Numbered from the stretch's first letter, positions 15,265 through 25,153 are shown. The stretch: DNA of 64,000 nucleotides from Arthrobacter ramosus (GCF_039535095.1 NZ_BAAAWN010000001.1:5187251-5251250), one strand, 5' to 3'. The notes: generated by a model from the sequence alone, not told the origin. Made by a program: numbers and translations.

Positions 15265-17388
15265 TTACTGGTGGTTGAGTGCGCCGGCTGCGGCGGGGTC
15301 GCTGTAGCTGGGTTTCCCGTTTTCATGGTGGCCCGCGAACCGTCGCAGGTACTGCGGGGCGTCTTCATCGGCAACGCTCACGTCGTACCAGCCGTGGCTG
15401 GACTCCAGTTCGATGTCCCTGGTAACGGTCTTCCTGGGCGGGACCGTCACTTTGAGCGCTTTGCCTTGGTCGTAGGCATTGGAAATGCGGATTTTCCGGG
15501 GACGCGTTCCGGAATTGCTGAGCACGAGCTGCACCGGGGTGCCAGCGACGTCCTCTTGCACCTTGACTTGGAGCTCGTCCGGGTCCGTGAGAGTGCCCTT
15601 GAATTCGGCAAGGTACCCGTTTGCGCCCCACACCCCCAGGTCGTAGGCAGAGTCGCCGGACCATGAATCGCGGACAGTGTCTTTCGCGGCAATCTGGTAA
15701 CGGCGCGGCGCATCCTGCGGAGTTCGTCCGTTCCGGACCAAGAAGTGGGCGCCGGCTTCTCCCTGATTTGCGAATTCCAGGCTGAGTTCCGAGCTACCGG
15801 AGCGTACGAACTCGACGCCGAACAGATACGGAAGCGGGCGCGCCGGCCGGACTCCAGGTGCTTGCTGCGGCATTGACTGCGGATTCTGGACCGAGAATGG
15901 CTGGCCCTGCCCTTGGATGGGAGCAGGCGGATTCATTGCCGTGAAGTCGGCCTGCGCCCTGGAGAAGTCAAACGCCGATGTGAGGTCTCCGCAGACGGAA
16001 CGGCGCCAGTCGCTGATGTTCGGCTCTGGCACGCGGAATCGCTTTTCCAGGAATCGGATGACTGAGGTGTGGTCGAATACTTCCGAGCACACCCATCCGC
16101 CCTTGCTCCAGGGTGAGATGACCACAAGTGGAACCCTGGGCCCGAGGCCAATGGGTTGTTTTCCGTGGGGGTCGGCGCCGGGCACCAAGGGGTGGGCTTC
16201 GCCCGGGTGCAGGTCCAGATCGAGGAATTCATCGGCCAAGCTAGCCGACAGCGACGCCGATACCATGCCGTCGGTTCCCGGGCGGTTCTTCAATGGTGGC
16301 ATGGGAGGCACGACGTGGTCGAAGAAGCCATCGTTCTCGTCATAATTCAGGATCAGCGCCGTCTTTGCCCAGACTTTAGGGTCGGCGGTAAGCGCGTCCA
16401 GGACCGTGTCGATGTAGTACGCGCCGTCCGTGGGCGAAGCCGAGGGATGCTCGCTGTACTTGTAGGGCGAAACTATCCACGATACGGAGGGCAGTGTGCC
16501 GTTGAGCACGTGCTGTTTCAGTTCGGCAAGGGTGTGTGTCGATGCGCCGTTGTCTACGAGCGGCCCGCTGGCCCCCTGGGCTTTCTGGAAGTTGGCGAAG
16601 AATTCAAGGGAATTGTCGGTGTAGTTGTCCGTCGGTTGTCCCGGAACACCCGTTCCGCCCTGGTAGACGCGCCAGCTGATGCCCTTCTGCTGAAGCCGTT
16701 CTGCGTACGTGGTCCAGGTATAGCCGTTAGTGACGTTGCGTTCCCCGATGCCGGGCCCGTTCTTGGCCGAGCCGAGCCGGTTTTGCGGGTCGATTGTGCC
16801 CGTCCACAGAGCGATGCGGTTCGGTGCGGTATCGGCGTGGACGGAAGCAAAATACGCATCGCAAACGGTGAATGAATCCGCGAGGGCGCGATGGAAGCTG
16901 TTTTCTTTCTCGGACAGATAGGCCATCGTCAGTACGTCTTGTTTTTGGTTTACCCACTGGTCCCAGCGGCCCTCGTTCCAAGCCAAGTGGCCGCTGCTCC
17001 AGCCATGGTCGGTGCCGGCAATGTTTTCGGATGTCCTGGCTGAGTCGATGTAGAACGGCAGGACGTATTTTGCGTCTGCAGGCAACCCGCGTGCGTGGTA
17101 GCGAGCGGTTTGAACGGTTGCAGGGGGTTGATGCCAAACGTCGTCGCCGTTGGGAAGGCGCCACGGGCGTGGATCGCCGAAGCCACGCACCCCCCTCATG
17201 GTGCCAAAGTAGTGATCGAAGGACCGGTTCTCCTGCATGAGGATGACCACATGTTCGACGTCGTCGATCGTGCCGCTTCGTACGGCCGGTTCAGCCGCCA
17301 AGGCTCTCCCGATCGATGCTGGCAGCGCCATTGATGCGGCGGCAGCCGCAACGCCCCCGAGCAATTGCCTCCGGTTCACCGTAACCAT
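15265..17388 (-). CDS. Phospholipase C (phosphoesterase family), Tat-exported
   Basis: A 707-residue phosphocholine-type phospholipase C. The N-terminus VNRRQLLGGVAAAAASMALP is a twin-arginine signal, so the folded enzyme is exported. The catalytic domain starts with VVILMQENRSFDHYFGT, has HADTAPNR and the NYDENDGFFDHVVPP motif, all typical of bacterial PLCs of the PF04185 family. Two C-terminal beta domains (from about residue 510 on) match the family's DUF756-like repeats. ATG 17388 is chosen because it begins the Tat signal and is preceded by a GGGAAGG site; an upstream in-frame ATG would bury the signal. It likely releases phosphate or choline from phospholipids. Confidence 0.88.
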   Translation of the reverse strand: MVTVNRRQLLGGVAAAAASMALPASIGRALAAEPAVRSGTIDDVEHVVILMQENRSFDHYFGTMRGVRGFGDPRPWRLPNGDDVWHQPPATVQTARYHARGLPADAKYVLPFYIDSARTSENIAGTDHGWSSGHLAWNEGRWDQWVNQKQDVLTMAYLSEKENSFHRALADSFTVCDAYFASVHADTAPNRIALWTGTIDPQNRLGSAKNGPGIGERNVTNGYTWTTYAERLQQKGISWRVYQGGTGVPGQPTDNYTDNSLEFFANFQKAQGASGPLVDNGASTHTLAELKQHVLNGTLPSVSWIVSPYKYSEHPSASPTDGAYYIDTVLDALTADPKVWAKTALILNYDENDGFFDHVVPPMPPLKNRPGTDGMVSASLSASLADEFLDLDLHPGEAHPLVPGADPHGKQPIGLGPRVPLVVISPWSKGGWVCSEVFDHTSVIRFLEKRFRVPEPNISDWRRSVCGDLTSAFDFSRAQADFTAMNPPAPIQGQGQPFSVQNPQSMPQQAPGVRPARPLPYLFGVEFVRSGSSELSLEFANQGEAGAHFLVRNGRTPQDAPRRYQIAAKDTVRDSWSGDSAYDLGVWGANGYLAEFKGTLTDPDELQVKVQEDVAGTPVQLVLSNSGTRPRKIRISNAYDQGKALKVTVPPRKTVTRDIELESSHGWYDVSVADEDAPQYLRRFAGHHENGKPSYSDPAAAGALNHQ

Positions 17389-17724
17389 GTTCGTACCTTC
17401 CCTAGCTTTGGATGTTTGCCCCCTGAATCTTGTCAGCGCCCATCTGGCAGCCAATGAACCAGCACTTGACACACAATGAACAAAAATCAAAGATATGTGG
17501 CGCAAAGCGAACGCGCGGACAAGCTTTTAAGGGGTCTCCGGAGGTCAGGGCAACCGCGCTGGCTGTGAGCCTGGGGACGTGGATCCTGTACCACCGCTTC
17601 AACAGGGGCTTGCGGTGCGCCCCGTCGAGCGGCTGCCTTCCACGCCAGCTGGACGGGTTATATGGTCAACACCATGGTCTGAGGACCGTGAGGCCAAACG
17701 ACCGGCGTGATGGAGGAGTAGCTC

Positions 17725-18744
17725 TTGGTCGAGATCCGCATGATTTTGCCCGCAAATGTGCGCCATCGTTCCGGGGGAAATATCTACAACGCGAGGCTGG
17801 CGGAAGCCCTCCGCGCCCAGGGCGCAGAGGTCTCGGTCTGTAAGCTCGACGGCGACTGGCCTTCCGGAACTGCCGGAGACCGGAGGCGCTTTGCCGATGC
17901 ACTTGCCGGAGGCGACCCGCCCATCTACATTGTCGACGGCCTGATTGCCTCGGGCGCGCCCACGGAAATCGAGACAGCAACCGGTGCCGGGCACCGCGTC
18001 TGGGTGCTGCTCCACGTGCCCCCTTCCGGTGAGGATCCAGTGGAAACGAGCGCGCTCCGCGCAGCAACAGGTCTTCTCTGCACTGGTTCCCGTACTGCTG
18101 AAGCGGCCAGAAGATTGGGCCTGAGCAACGTGCATCTGGCGACCCCCGGTGCAGATCTCCCGTCGAGAGCCCGCCCAAGTCCACGAGGGGCTGCGGCGGC
18201 ACCGCATTTCATTATGGTGGGCGCCCTACTCCCCAATAAGGACCAGATCTTCTTTGTCGACGCGCTGGCCAGGATCAAGGACTTGGCGTGGACCGCAGCG
18301 CTTGTGGGCTCCACAAAAGCAAACCCCTCCTACGCCGCCGCCGTGCGGGAGCGCATCCTCCGGAATGGACTTGAAAAGCGGGCGGAAACAACAGCTGAGC
18401 TTTCCGGCCCGGCCTTGGAGGAGCAGTGGCTCCGTGCTGATCTCAGTCTGTTGATCTCACACTCGGAGTCCTTCGGCATGGTGGTCCAGGAGTCCTTGGC
18501 TCACGGCATACCGGTAGTCGTCCGCAAGGGAACCGGCGCCGTCGAAGCGCTCGGGGCCCACGGTGCCGGTGAAGCGATCGATCTCACCGCAGGAATCGGA
18601 TCGCTGGAGAATCTCCTGCGGAGATGGCTTGGCGACCCTGCCCTGCGGGAGGGATGGCGGGTAGCAGCCGAGGCAGCCAGCAGGGTGTTGCCGCGATGGG
18701 AAGACACCGCACGGGCGGTCCTTCGCGCCGTCACGGCGGCGTAA
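17725..18744 (+). CDS. GT-B glycosyltransferase (family 4-like)
   Basis: A 339-residue retaining GT-B glycosyltransferase. The N-terminal domain opens with MILPANVRHRSGGNIYNARL, where a sugar-acceptor glycine loop is expected. The C-terminal domain has FIMVGALLPNKDQIFFVDAL and the SESFGMVVQESLAHGIPVVV segment, whose E-x7-E binds the nucleotide sugar. The start is TTG 17725, after a GGAGGAG site. It is single and converges on the UDG-like gene with an eight-base gap. Donor and acceptor are unknown. Confidence 0.78.
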   Translation: MVEIRMILPANVRHRSGGNIYNARLAEALRAQGAEVSVCKLDGDWPSGTAGDRRRFADALAGGDPPIYIVDGLIASGAPTEIETATGAGHRVWVLLHVPPSGEDPVETSALRAATGLLCTGSRTAEAARRLGLSNVHLATPGADLPSRARPSPRGAAAAPHFIMVGALLPNKDQIFFVDALARIKDLAWTAALVGSTKANPSYAAAVRERILRNGLEKRAETTAELSGPALEEQWLRADLSLLISHSESFGMVVQESLAHGIPVVVRKGTGAVEALGAHGAGEAIDLTAGIGSLENLLRRWLGDPALREGWRVAAEAASRVLPRWEDTARAVLRAVTAA

Positions 18745-18752
18745 GAGCTTAG

Positions 18753-19370
18753 TTATAGGTGCTGGATGCCTGCCCGCTGCATCGCGTCCCGGTAGGTTTC
18801 GATGTTTTTGGCCAGGAGTTCCTGTTGCTTCGCCTCGGACAGGGCAAATGCCCGTCCACCGAGCGCGCTGGCCTTGTAGACCTTGATCCCGTGCTGCCGG
18901 AGCGGCGAGTGGTAGGTCTTCTCAAAGAGCGCCAGGAAAGCTGCGGCCTCCGCGCCGTGAGCAACGACGGCGGAAACGCGCTTGTTGATCTTGAGGAACT
19001 GGCGGAACGGGCGGAGACCGTCGGTCTTCTCCTGTGCACTCAGTGCCGGCGGCAGTTCCGGGTCGCGGACCCACGGGTAGCAGTTCCACGGCATCACGTA
19101 GCGGACGTCCAAGTCGGCTGAGTCATAGATCAGCTGCGCACGTCGGGCGGCGTCGTCGTCGTTGAGGTGCGATACGAAACCCGAGGTGGGAGCCCGCCCC
19201 GGGCTGGTCTGGAGGGTGACGATCCGGCACTCATCTTCGTCATGCACCGGATCGATGTAAGGCACGGTAGAACCTGGCCTTTTGGCCATCAGTTCGTCGC
19301 ACAGCTGCGTCACCGCAGCAATGTTGGGCTCCTGTAGCAAGGCCCTTTTTTCGTCCCAGTCAATGGTCAC
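18753..19370 (-). CDS. Uracil-DNA glycosylase-superfamily protein
   Basis: A 205-residue protein. RYVMPWNCYPWVRD and the later VVAHGAEAAAF recall motifs of the UDG superfamily (the 'NxxPW' loop and a 'HPS/HG' loop), and length suits. It is not one of the well-studied classes, so glycosylase activity is tentative. GTG 19370 is chosen for its AAGGAG site six bases upstream. The stop lies eight bases from that of the converging glycosyltransferase. Confidence 0.5.
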   Translation of the reverse strand: MTIDWDEKRALLQEPNIAAVTQLCDELMAKRPGSTVPYIDPVHDEDECRIVTLQTSPGRAPTSGFVSHLNDDDAARRAQLIYDSADLDVRYVMPWNCYPWVRDPELPPALSAQEKTDGLRPFRQFLKINKRVSAVVAHGAEAAAFLALFEKTYHSPLRQHGIKVYKASALGGRAFALSEAKQQELLAKNIETYRDAMQRAGIQHL

Positions 19371-19510
19371 GTTCTCTCCTTCGGCAGCGCGGCGTCCAGA
19401 ATCGGCGTCTCTTGTCACTTTACGCGTCGCTCACGCTCCTGCAGAGCCGAGAGGCAAAACTGCCCGACGCCGGGCCTTGCGGCGGGCTTCCCGTCCCGAC
19501 TGTCCTTGGG

Positions 19511-19906
19511 CTACTGTCCCTTCAGCTTCTGCATATCGCGCCGGTCCTTTTTGGTAGGCCGTCCTGCACCGCGATCGCGCTGCGGCAGCCCGAGGGCGGG
19601 TGCGGCGGGGCGCTCCGGAGTATGGTCGGTAAAGCAGTGGGATGCTGCTTCAGCCCCTACCCTTTTTGCAATGAGCCTCCGGACCTCAAGGATGCGCTCG
19701 AAGCCGGGCTGCCGTACACGGATGGTGTCGCCGATAATCACGGACTGCGAGGCCTTGACCGGGTTCCCGTTGATTCGCACATGTCCCGCCCTGCAAGCGG
19801 TTGTGGCTGCGGAACGGGTCTTGTAAGCACGGATGGCCCAGAGCCAGGCGTCAATGCGCACATTGCCGCTTTTCGATGTTTGGGCGGAAGTCGGAAGGCT
19901 AGTCAT
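19511..19906 (-). CDS. S4-domain RNA-binding protein (Hsp15-like)
   Basis: A 131-residue protein with an S4 RNA-binding domain at about 15-75 (RIDAWLWAIRAYKTRSAATT, GHVRINGNPVKASQSV, GDTIRVR), and a basic C-terminal tail ending KKDRRDMQKLKGQ. E. coli Hsp15 has the same layout and recycles stalled 50S subunits carrying tRNA. The ATG at 19906 lacks a ribosome binding site, but TATACT about 12 bases upstream could be a -10 giving a nearly leaderless message. It is transcribed away from the aldo-keto reductase end. Confidence 0.82.
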   Translation of the reverse strand: MTSLPTSAQTSKSGNVRIDAWLWAIRAYKTRSAATTACRAGHVRINGNPVKASQSVIIGDTIRVRQPGFERILEVRRLIAKRVGAEAASHCFTDHTPERPAAPALGLPQRDRGAGRPTKKDRRDMQKLKGQ

Positions 19907-19960
19907 GATTGCGAACGAGTATAGTCGGCGCGCGGCCTGGGCCGTTCCCCGCAAAGCCGA

Positions 19961-20995
19961 TTACCGGCGTCGAAGTTCCGCGTATTCAAGGTGCGGGACG
20001 ACGGTCCCTGCGTCCCGCTCCAGGAAGTTGGTGCCGGGCGCCACGATGTCGTCAATGGCATTCAGGACGGCTTCGTTGAGGACAACATCCGCGGCCTTGA
20101 GGTAATCGACCAGATGGTCCTCCGTGCGTGGACCGATAACCACACTGCTGACGGCTGGATGATTCAGGGCGAAACCGACAGCAAGCTGGATGAGGGTGAG
20201 CCCGTGCCGTTCGGCGACGCGGGCCAAGGCATCGGCTGCCAGGAGTTTGTTCCTGTTGCAAGGTGCCGAGACGTCGAAGCGCCCGGGAACGGCCGACGCG
20301 CGGGAGCTTGCGGGCTGGGGAACTCCTACGCGGTAGTTCCCGGAGAGCCAGCCGCCGTCGAGCGGTCCATAACTGAGCACGCCAAGGTTGTACTGCTGCG
20401 TGATCGCGAAGACGTCGCGCTCATTCGCGCGGACCAGCAAGGAATAGGGCACCTGATCCACCACTGGCGGTATGAGGTGGTTCGTGGTGGCGATCCACTG
20501 TGCCTCCACAAGCTGCGACGGCGTGAACACAGACGTTCCGTAATAGAGGATCTTGCCCTGCCGGATGAGGTCGTTGAGGGCCGTGATGGTTTCCAGGACG
20601 TCCGTGTTGTAGTCGGGACGGTGTGCCTGGTAAAGGTCGATCCTGTCCGTCTGCAAGCGGTGCAGGCTCCCTTCCACGGCCTTCATGATCCAGCGCCGGG
20701 AATTCCCAGCGTGGGCGGGATTCGGCCCCATTTGTCCGTGGAACTTGGTGGAAAGGAAAACGTCATCCCGCCTGCCATGGAGGGCCCGGCCCACAATAGC
20801 CTCTGCCTCGCCCTGCGAATAGATGTCTGCGGTATCGACGCTCGTGATGCCGGCGTCGAGGGCCGCATGGACAATGCGGATGCTTTCTTCGGCGCCGGTG
20901 GGCGCCGAGCCCGTCCCAAGGTTAAGGGTTCCCAGGGTAAGGGGGCTGATCAGGGCGCCTGTGCGTCCCAGGGTTCGAAGCTCGCTGAGGCTCAT
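19961..20995 (-). CDS. Aldo/keto reductase
   Basis: A 344-residue NADPH-dependent aldo/keto reductase. The catalytic Asp is in GITSVDTADIYSQGEAE (D-x-x-x-x-Y), the Lys in VFLSTKFHG and the His in DLYQAHRPD. The later PLDGGWLSGNYR and VVIGPRTEDHL form the cofactor pocket. It belongs to the YghZ/Tas-like group, which acts on a range of aldehydes and ketones. ATG 20995 is preceded by a GGAGGAAG/CCGGAG region. It diverges from the flavin reductase gene across a 245-base AT-rich gap. Confidence 0.87.
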   Translation of the reverse strand: MSLSELRTLGRTGALISPLTLGTLNLGTGSAPTGAEESIRIVHAALDAGITSVDTADIYSQGEAEAIVGRALHGRRDDVFLSTKFHGQMGPNPAHAGNSRRWIMKAVEGSLHRLQTDRIDLYQAHRPDYNTDVLETITALNDLIRQGKILYYGTSVFTPSQLVEAQWIATTNHLIPPVVDQVPYSLLVRANERDVFAITQQYNLGVLSYGPLDGGWLSGNYRVGVPQPASSRASAVPGRFDVSAPCNRNKLLAADALARVAERHGLTLIQLAVGFALNHPAVSSVVIGPRTEDHLVDYLKAADVVLNEAVLNAIDDIVAPGTNFLERDAGTVVPHLEYAELRRR

Positions 20996-21071
20996 CTCCG
21001 GCTTCCTCCGTGAAGAATCAAGGCTGTGCAATGGATTGACACGACGCTACACATGTCGTGGCCGAGGTACT

Positions 21072-21100
21072 CGAAAAGCGTACAAATTCTTCGCTTTTCG
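21072..21100. promoter_or_regulatory. Inverted repeat in the divergent AKR/flavin reductase gap
   Basis: CGAAAAGCG (21072-21080) and CGCTTTTCG (21092-21100) are perfect 9-bp arms around 11 bases. The gap between the two divergent genes (20996-21240) is much richer in A/T than its neighbours, as expected for a promoter region. The repeat could be an operator for a shared regulator. Confidence 0.4.
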
Positions 21101-21240
21101 TATTGCGGGGTAATGAAAACAGCGCATGACGAATTAAGAATTGACTTGAATCGACACGCGAATACACAAATATTGCCGTTATCGGCGTCCAGTGAATTAG
21201 TAGAAAGGCAGACACGAAACTACAGAGAAAGGAACCGGCC

Positions 21241-21732
21241 ATGACCCAGGTAACGGTGGATGGAGCCGCGTCGGTCAAGCAGGCGTTCGCGCAATTTCCC
21301 TCAGGCGTGGCGGCCTTCAGTGCCATGGTCGGCTTCGCGCCGGAGGCCTTGGTGGCATCGAGCTTCACGGTGGGAGTCTCGCTCGAACCCCCGCTGGTCA
21401 TGTTTGCTGTGCAGAATTCGTCCACGACGTGGCCCAAGCTCCGGCGCGCCCCTCGTCTGGGTGTTTCCATCTTGGCCCAAGGCCAGGAAGCCGTGTGCCT
21501 GCAGCTCTCCTCGCGGACGCAGGACCGATTCGCCGGCCTTGCGACCTCAACGAGCGACGCAGGTGCGGTGTCGATCGACGGCGCGGCGCTCGTGCTTGAA
21601 TGCGAAGTGGTGTCCGAAACGCCCGCAGGCGACCACGCGATCGTCGTCCTCGAAGTGAAGTCCGTGGAGATCAACCACGACGCCGAGCCCCTCATCTACC
21701 ACGGTGCCGGGTTCAGGCAACTGGTTGCCTGA
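21241..21732 (+). CDS. Flavin reductase-like domain protein
   Basis: A 163-residue protein of the flavin reductase family (FMN-binding split barrel). FAQFPSGVAAFSAMVGFAPE (about 16-35), VASSFTVGVSLEPPLVMFAV (about 38-57) and STTWPKLRRAPRLGVSILA match the flavin-binding half. ALVLECEVVSETPAGDHAIVV is the second conserved part. Such proteins supply reduced FMN to monooxygenases or use bound FMN themselves. An AAAGGAA site precedes the ATG. No partner monooxygenase is adjacent. Confidence 0.82.
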   Translation: MTQVTVDGAASVKQAFAQFPSGVAAFSAMVGFAPEALVASSFTVGVSLEPPLVMFAVQNSSTTWPKLRRAPRLGVSILAQGQEAVCLQLSSRTQDRFAGLATSTSDAGAVSIDGAALVLECEVVSETPAGDHAIVVLEVKSVEINHDAEPLIYHGAGFRQLVA

Positions 21733-21741
21733 ACTTGGACG

Positions 21742-22506
21742 CTATGCCCGGGGGCGGGCCCCGGCAGAGGCCGTCACACGGCCGGACGATACAGGCTTGC
21801 CGCCATGGGGGTCTCCCCGGTGTTCGCGGACCGGCGCGGCAGTCCCGGGCGACTCCGCGGCGTTCCCTTCGGTGGGTTCCTTGTCAGAAGCAGGCGCTTC
21901 TTCATCGCCTGACGCTTTCTGCGCCCGTTCAGCCTCGCGCGCTGCGGCCCGGGCGTCAGCCTCGGCGACGGCGGCAGCCCACTGGCTGTTCAGGACCGGA
22001 GGATCCTGCTTTACCGCAACCACAAAGGGATGTTCCTTGGCCTGGGTTGTGGCTACGGCGGTGGCCGTGGCTGCGATTCCGGCCTTGACCTCGGCGGGTT
22101 TAGGCCAGGCCCGTGGATTCACGAGCGACCTCCACGGGAAGTTCCGGACGGCAGACCACGACGCCGACCATAGCAACCTTGTGGTCCCAACGATTCCAGG
22201 ACGCTGGTTCCCGGGCACGAATGGCCCCGTGCCCGGCAAGCCGTCTTCCGCCGTCGTCGATTCCTCGGAATCCGACGGCGGGGCGGGAGCACGTCGAGGC
22301 CTCGGGGGCAAGTGCACAACCGGTACAGCATCGCGCTTCGGGAAGATCCCCACCATCGCGAGCAGGATGATCCAAACCAGCTTCGCGACGCCGGCCAGCA
22401 CCAAGGTGACAACCATCAGGAAGGCCAAACCAAGGAACATCAGCAAAGCCAGCCCGAGCGTTCCAAAAAAGGTCAGATTGAGGCCGAGTGTTGTTGGATC
22501 CTCCAC
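21742..22506 (-). CDS. Hypothetical membrane protein with Ala/Glu-rich tail
   Basis: Not assigned to a family. The 254-residue product has one or two hydrophobic helices at the N-terminus (LTFFGTLGLALLMFLGLAFL and VTLVLAGVAKLVWIILLAMV), a Pro-rich linker and a long Ala/Glu/Arg tail (AEADARAAAREAERAQKASG) likely to be helical and cytoplasmic. Start GTG 22506 is chosen for the GGGAGG site five bases upstream. It converges on the flavin reductase gene. Confidence 0.6.
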   Translation of the reverse strand: MEDPTTLGLNLTFFGTLGLALLMFLGLAFLMVVTLVLAGVAKLVWIILLAMVGIFPKRDAVPVVHLPPRPRRAPAPPSDSEESTTAEDGLPGTGPFVPGNQRPGIVGTTRLLWSASWSAVRNFPWRSLVNPRAWPKPAEVKAGIAATATAVATTQAKEHPFVVAVKQDPPVLNSQWAAAVAEADARAAAREAERAQKASGDEEAPASDKEPTEGNAAESPGTAAPVREHRGDPHGGKPVSSGRVTASAGARPRA

Positions 22507-22698
22507 GTAGCCTCCCCGAGCCAGAGTTGTGAGGTGGGCGCCGCAACCGAAGGTCTGCGGGCATGTCATCTAGCCTAAGGGCGAAATGTGAATGAATCAT
22601 CCGCCAAACTCCGGCTCGCCGAGGTTGTTTCGAAGCTGTTATCTGCTGTGACAGAATTTGTTGCCTAGCTCTCACCTTCTCTTCCAGATAGGGCTTCA

Positions 22699-23103
22699 AT
22701 GCCACTCGATCCGGCCCGCCTCCGCATAGGCGCTTGCCCTTGTTTGTCCGGAGAGCAGTACACCGAGTGCTGTGGGCGCTTCCACCGCGGAGACGCCGAC
22801 GCGCCCACGGCGGAACAGCTCATGCGTTCGCGCTACTCGGCCTTTGTGGTTCTTGACGGCGATTATCTTCTGCGCACGTGGCACCCTGACACCAGGCCTG
22901 CCGCGCTGGACCTGGACCCGGACATTGAATGGCGCCGGCTGGACATCCTGGCGACGCACCGAGGCGGCCCCTTGGACGCCGAAGGGACGGTCGAGTTCGC
23001 GGCACACTACCGTTCCGAGGGCGAACGCGGAGTCCAGCGCGAAAACAGCCGCTTCCTGCGAGTCGACCGGCGCTGGTACTACCTCGACGGTGACGTCGGC
23101 TAG
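22699..23103 (+). CDS. YchJ/UPF0225-family protein
   Basis: A 134-residue protein with an N-terminal SEC-C-type zinc-binding motif CPCLSGEQYTECCGRFH (13-29) and the family block SRYSAFVVLDGDYLLRTWHP, then VEFAAHYRSEG and REN-SRF. YchJ proteins have an NTF2-like fold; their role is unknown. Length (134) is near the usual 130-160. It converges on the acyl-CoA dehydrogenase gene with a 33-base gap. Confidence 0.85.
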   Translation: MPLDPARLRIGACPCLSGEQYTECCGRFHRGDADAPTAEQLMRSRYSAFVVLDGDYLLRTWHPDTRPAALDLDPDIEWRRLDILATHRGGPLDAEGTVEFAAHYRSEGERGVQRENSRFLRVDRRWYYLDGDVG

Positions 23104-23136
23104 CCCTGTCCTCGCTGTTTCGATCTGCAGTGGGCC

Positions 23137-25089
23137 TCAGCGGTACTTCCGGTGCAGGTTCTCCTTTGACGACGCGCCCGGGGTGGCGTCGGCGATCCAC
23201 GGACCCGTTCCTTCGGATTGGTCAAGGATTCCGGCCTCAAGCCAGGCGTAGTCCCCCGCGAGGACGTTCGATGACAACTCATGATCGACGTCGTCGGTGT
23301 TCCGCCACAACTGATCGAAGTATCCGTCCACGCGAATCCTGGCCTGCTCGCAGTAGGCCTCGGCGAGTTCGTACGCCGCACCGCCTTGCTCCGGTGCGGT
23401 CTGAAGCAGCATCTCGGCCCGCGAGCAGCACGCTGCCATGGCAAACAACTCGGCCCCGATATCCACGATCCTGCCGAGGAACGCTTGTTTGTATTCAAGC
23501 CTTGCCTGCCAGCGGCCCATCCCGTAGAACGTCTGCCGGGCGAGCCGGCGTGAAGCCCGCTCCACATACCTCAGTTGCTTCGCGAGGCGCCCGAACTCAC
23601 CGTAGGACCGGGGGTCCATGCCGGCGCCGGCCACAAGCTTAGGGAGCCATTTGGCGTAGAAACCTGAGGCGCCGACGGCGGCACGCGCCTTCTCCTGCAG
23701 GGTTGCGTCCGCGGAGGCGAGCTCGCCCGCGGCAGAAAGGTGGGCATCGACGGCTTCCCGGGCGATGAGCAGGCGCATGATCTCGGACGAGCCTTCGAAG
23801 ATCCGGTTGATGCGCATGTCCCTCAGCAACTGCTCGGCGGCCACTGCGCGCTCCCCGCGGGCCTCCAAGGAATCCGCCGTCTCAAAGCCACGGCCACCTC
23901 GGATCTGCACCAACTCATCAGCCACCGTGTAGCTGAGTTCAGTGGACCAAAGCTTGGCCAGCGCAGCCTCGATCCGCACATCTTTCTGGCCGGCATCGGC
24001 CATCTCGGCAGACAGTTCAAAAACAGCTTCAAGGGCAAAAGTGGTGGCGGCGATGAAGGCGATCTTCTTGCCGACGGCCTCATGTTTTCCGACCGGCCGG
24101 CCCCATTGGGTGCGGGCGTTGGACCATTCGCGGGCGATCTTCAATGACCACTTGCCCGCCGCCACGCACAGCCCGGGGATGGACAGCCGGCCCGTGTTGA
24201 GCGTGGTGAGCGCGATCTTGAGTCCCTGGCCTTCGCGGCCCAGCCGGTTGGCTGCCGGTACGCGGACTTGGTGGAACCGCGTCACGCCGTTCTCGATGCC
24301 GCGCAGACCCATGAAGGCGTTGCGGTTCTCCACGGTGATGCCGGGGGAGTCCATTTCCACGACGAACGCCGTGATTCCGCCCTTGAGTGCCCTGCCGTCG
24401 GGGGCGGTGCGGGCAGGAACAACCGCCATGACCACTACCAGTTCGGCGATCACGCCGTTGGTGGTCCAAAGTTTGACGCCGTCCAAAAGGTAAGACTCGC
24501 CGTCGTCGCTTGGCACTGCGGTGCTGCCCATCCGGGCGGGGTCGCTGCCGACGTCGGGCTCTGTCAGCAGGAAGGCCGTGATGGCGCCGGCCGCGCAACG
24601 CGGCAAGTACTCCTGCTTTTGTTCGGGGGTGCCGAAGACTTTGACCGGCTCGGGGACGCCGATGGACTGGTGGGCCGAAAGCAGCGCGCCAAGGCTCGGG
24701 TGGACTGACCCCAATAGTGCCAACGCCCTGCCGTAATAGACCAGCGACAGGCCCAAACCGCCGTACTCGCGCGGAATCTTCATGCCGAAAACGCCTAATT
24801 CGGTGAGGCCTGCGAGGTATTCGTCCGGGATCTTGGCATCGCGTTCGATGGCTCGGCCGGACATGGTGCCGCAGAACTCCGTCAGCTTCGCCATGAACTC
24901 TTCGCCGCGCTCGACGTCTTCGGCTCTTGCCTGGGGCCACGGATGGATCAGCCCCAGATCGAAGTCTCCCAAATACAGTCCCTTGGCGAAACTCGGGCGG
25001 TTCCATTCGGTGTCGCGGGCGGCCTCGGCGACGGCGCGGGCTTCTGCGGCCGTGACGCCGCTGCTCTTGTTATCAGTGGCGGAGGTCAT
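23137..25089 (-). CDS. Acyl-CoA dehydrogenase (long form)
   Basis: A 650-residue flavoenzyme of the acyl-CoA dehydrogenase family that would insert the first double bond in beta-oxidation. AFLLTEPDVGSDPARM and LWTTNG bind FAD; ARTQWGRPVGKHEAV and RGGRGFETADSL are family blocks. RIFEGSSEIMRLLIAREAV holds the catalytic Glu in the position used by long-chain and isovaleryl enzymes. A C-terminal extension of about 200 residues resembles the VLCAD/ACAD9-type tail. A GAGGAG site precedes the ATG. It is a single gene; chain-length preference cannot be read here. Confidence 0.87.
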   Translation of the reverse strand: MTSATDNKSSGVTAAEARAVAEAARDTEWNRPSFAKGLYLGDFDLGLIHPWPQARAEDVERGEEFMAKLTEFCGTMSGRAIERDAKIPDEYLAGLTELGVFGMKIPREYGGLGLSLVYYGRALALLGSVHPSLGALLSAHQSIGVPEPVKVFGTPEQKQEYLPRCAAGAITAFLLTEPDVGSDPARMGSTAVPSDDGESYLLDGVKLWTTNGVIAELVVVMAVVPARTAPDGRALKGGITAFVVEMDSPGITVENRNAFMGLRGIENGVTRFHQVRVPAANRLGREGQGLKIALTTLNTGRLSIPGLCVAAGKWSLKIAREWSNARTQWGRPVGKHEAVGKKIAFIAATTFALEAVFELSAEMADAGQKDVRIEAALAKLWSTELSYTVADELVQIRGGRGFETADSLEARGERAVAAEQLLRDMRINRIFEGSSEIMRLLIAREAVDAHLSAAGELASADATLQEKARAAVGASGFYAKWLPKLVAGAGMDPRSYGEFGRLAKQLRYVERASRRLARQTFYGMGRWQARLEYKQAFLGRIVDIGAELFAMAACCSRAEMLLQTAPEQGGAAYELAEAYCEQARIRVDGYFDQLWRNTDDVDHELSSNVLAGDYAWLEAGILDQSEGTGPWIADATPGASSKENLHRKYR

Positions 25090-25153
25090 GGGAGGACTCC
25101 TCTTGCCGGTTGTGCCGGTTCGAGCCCAGGATCCGCCTCGGGTGGGGGACCCT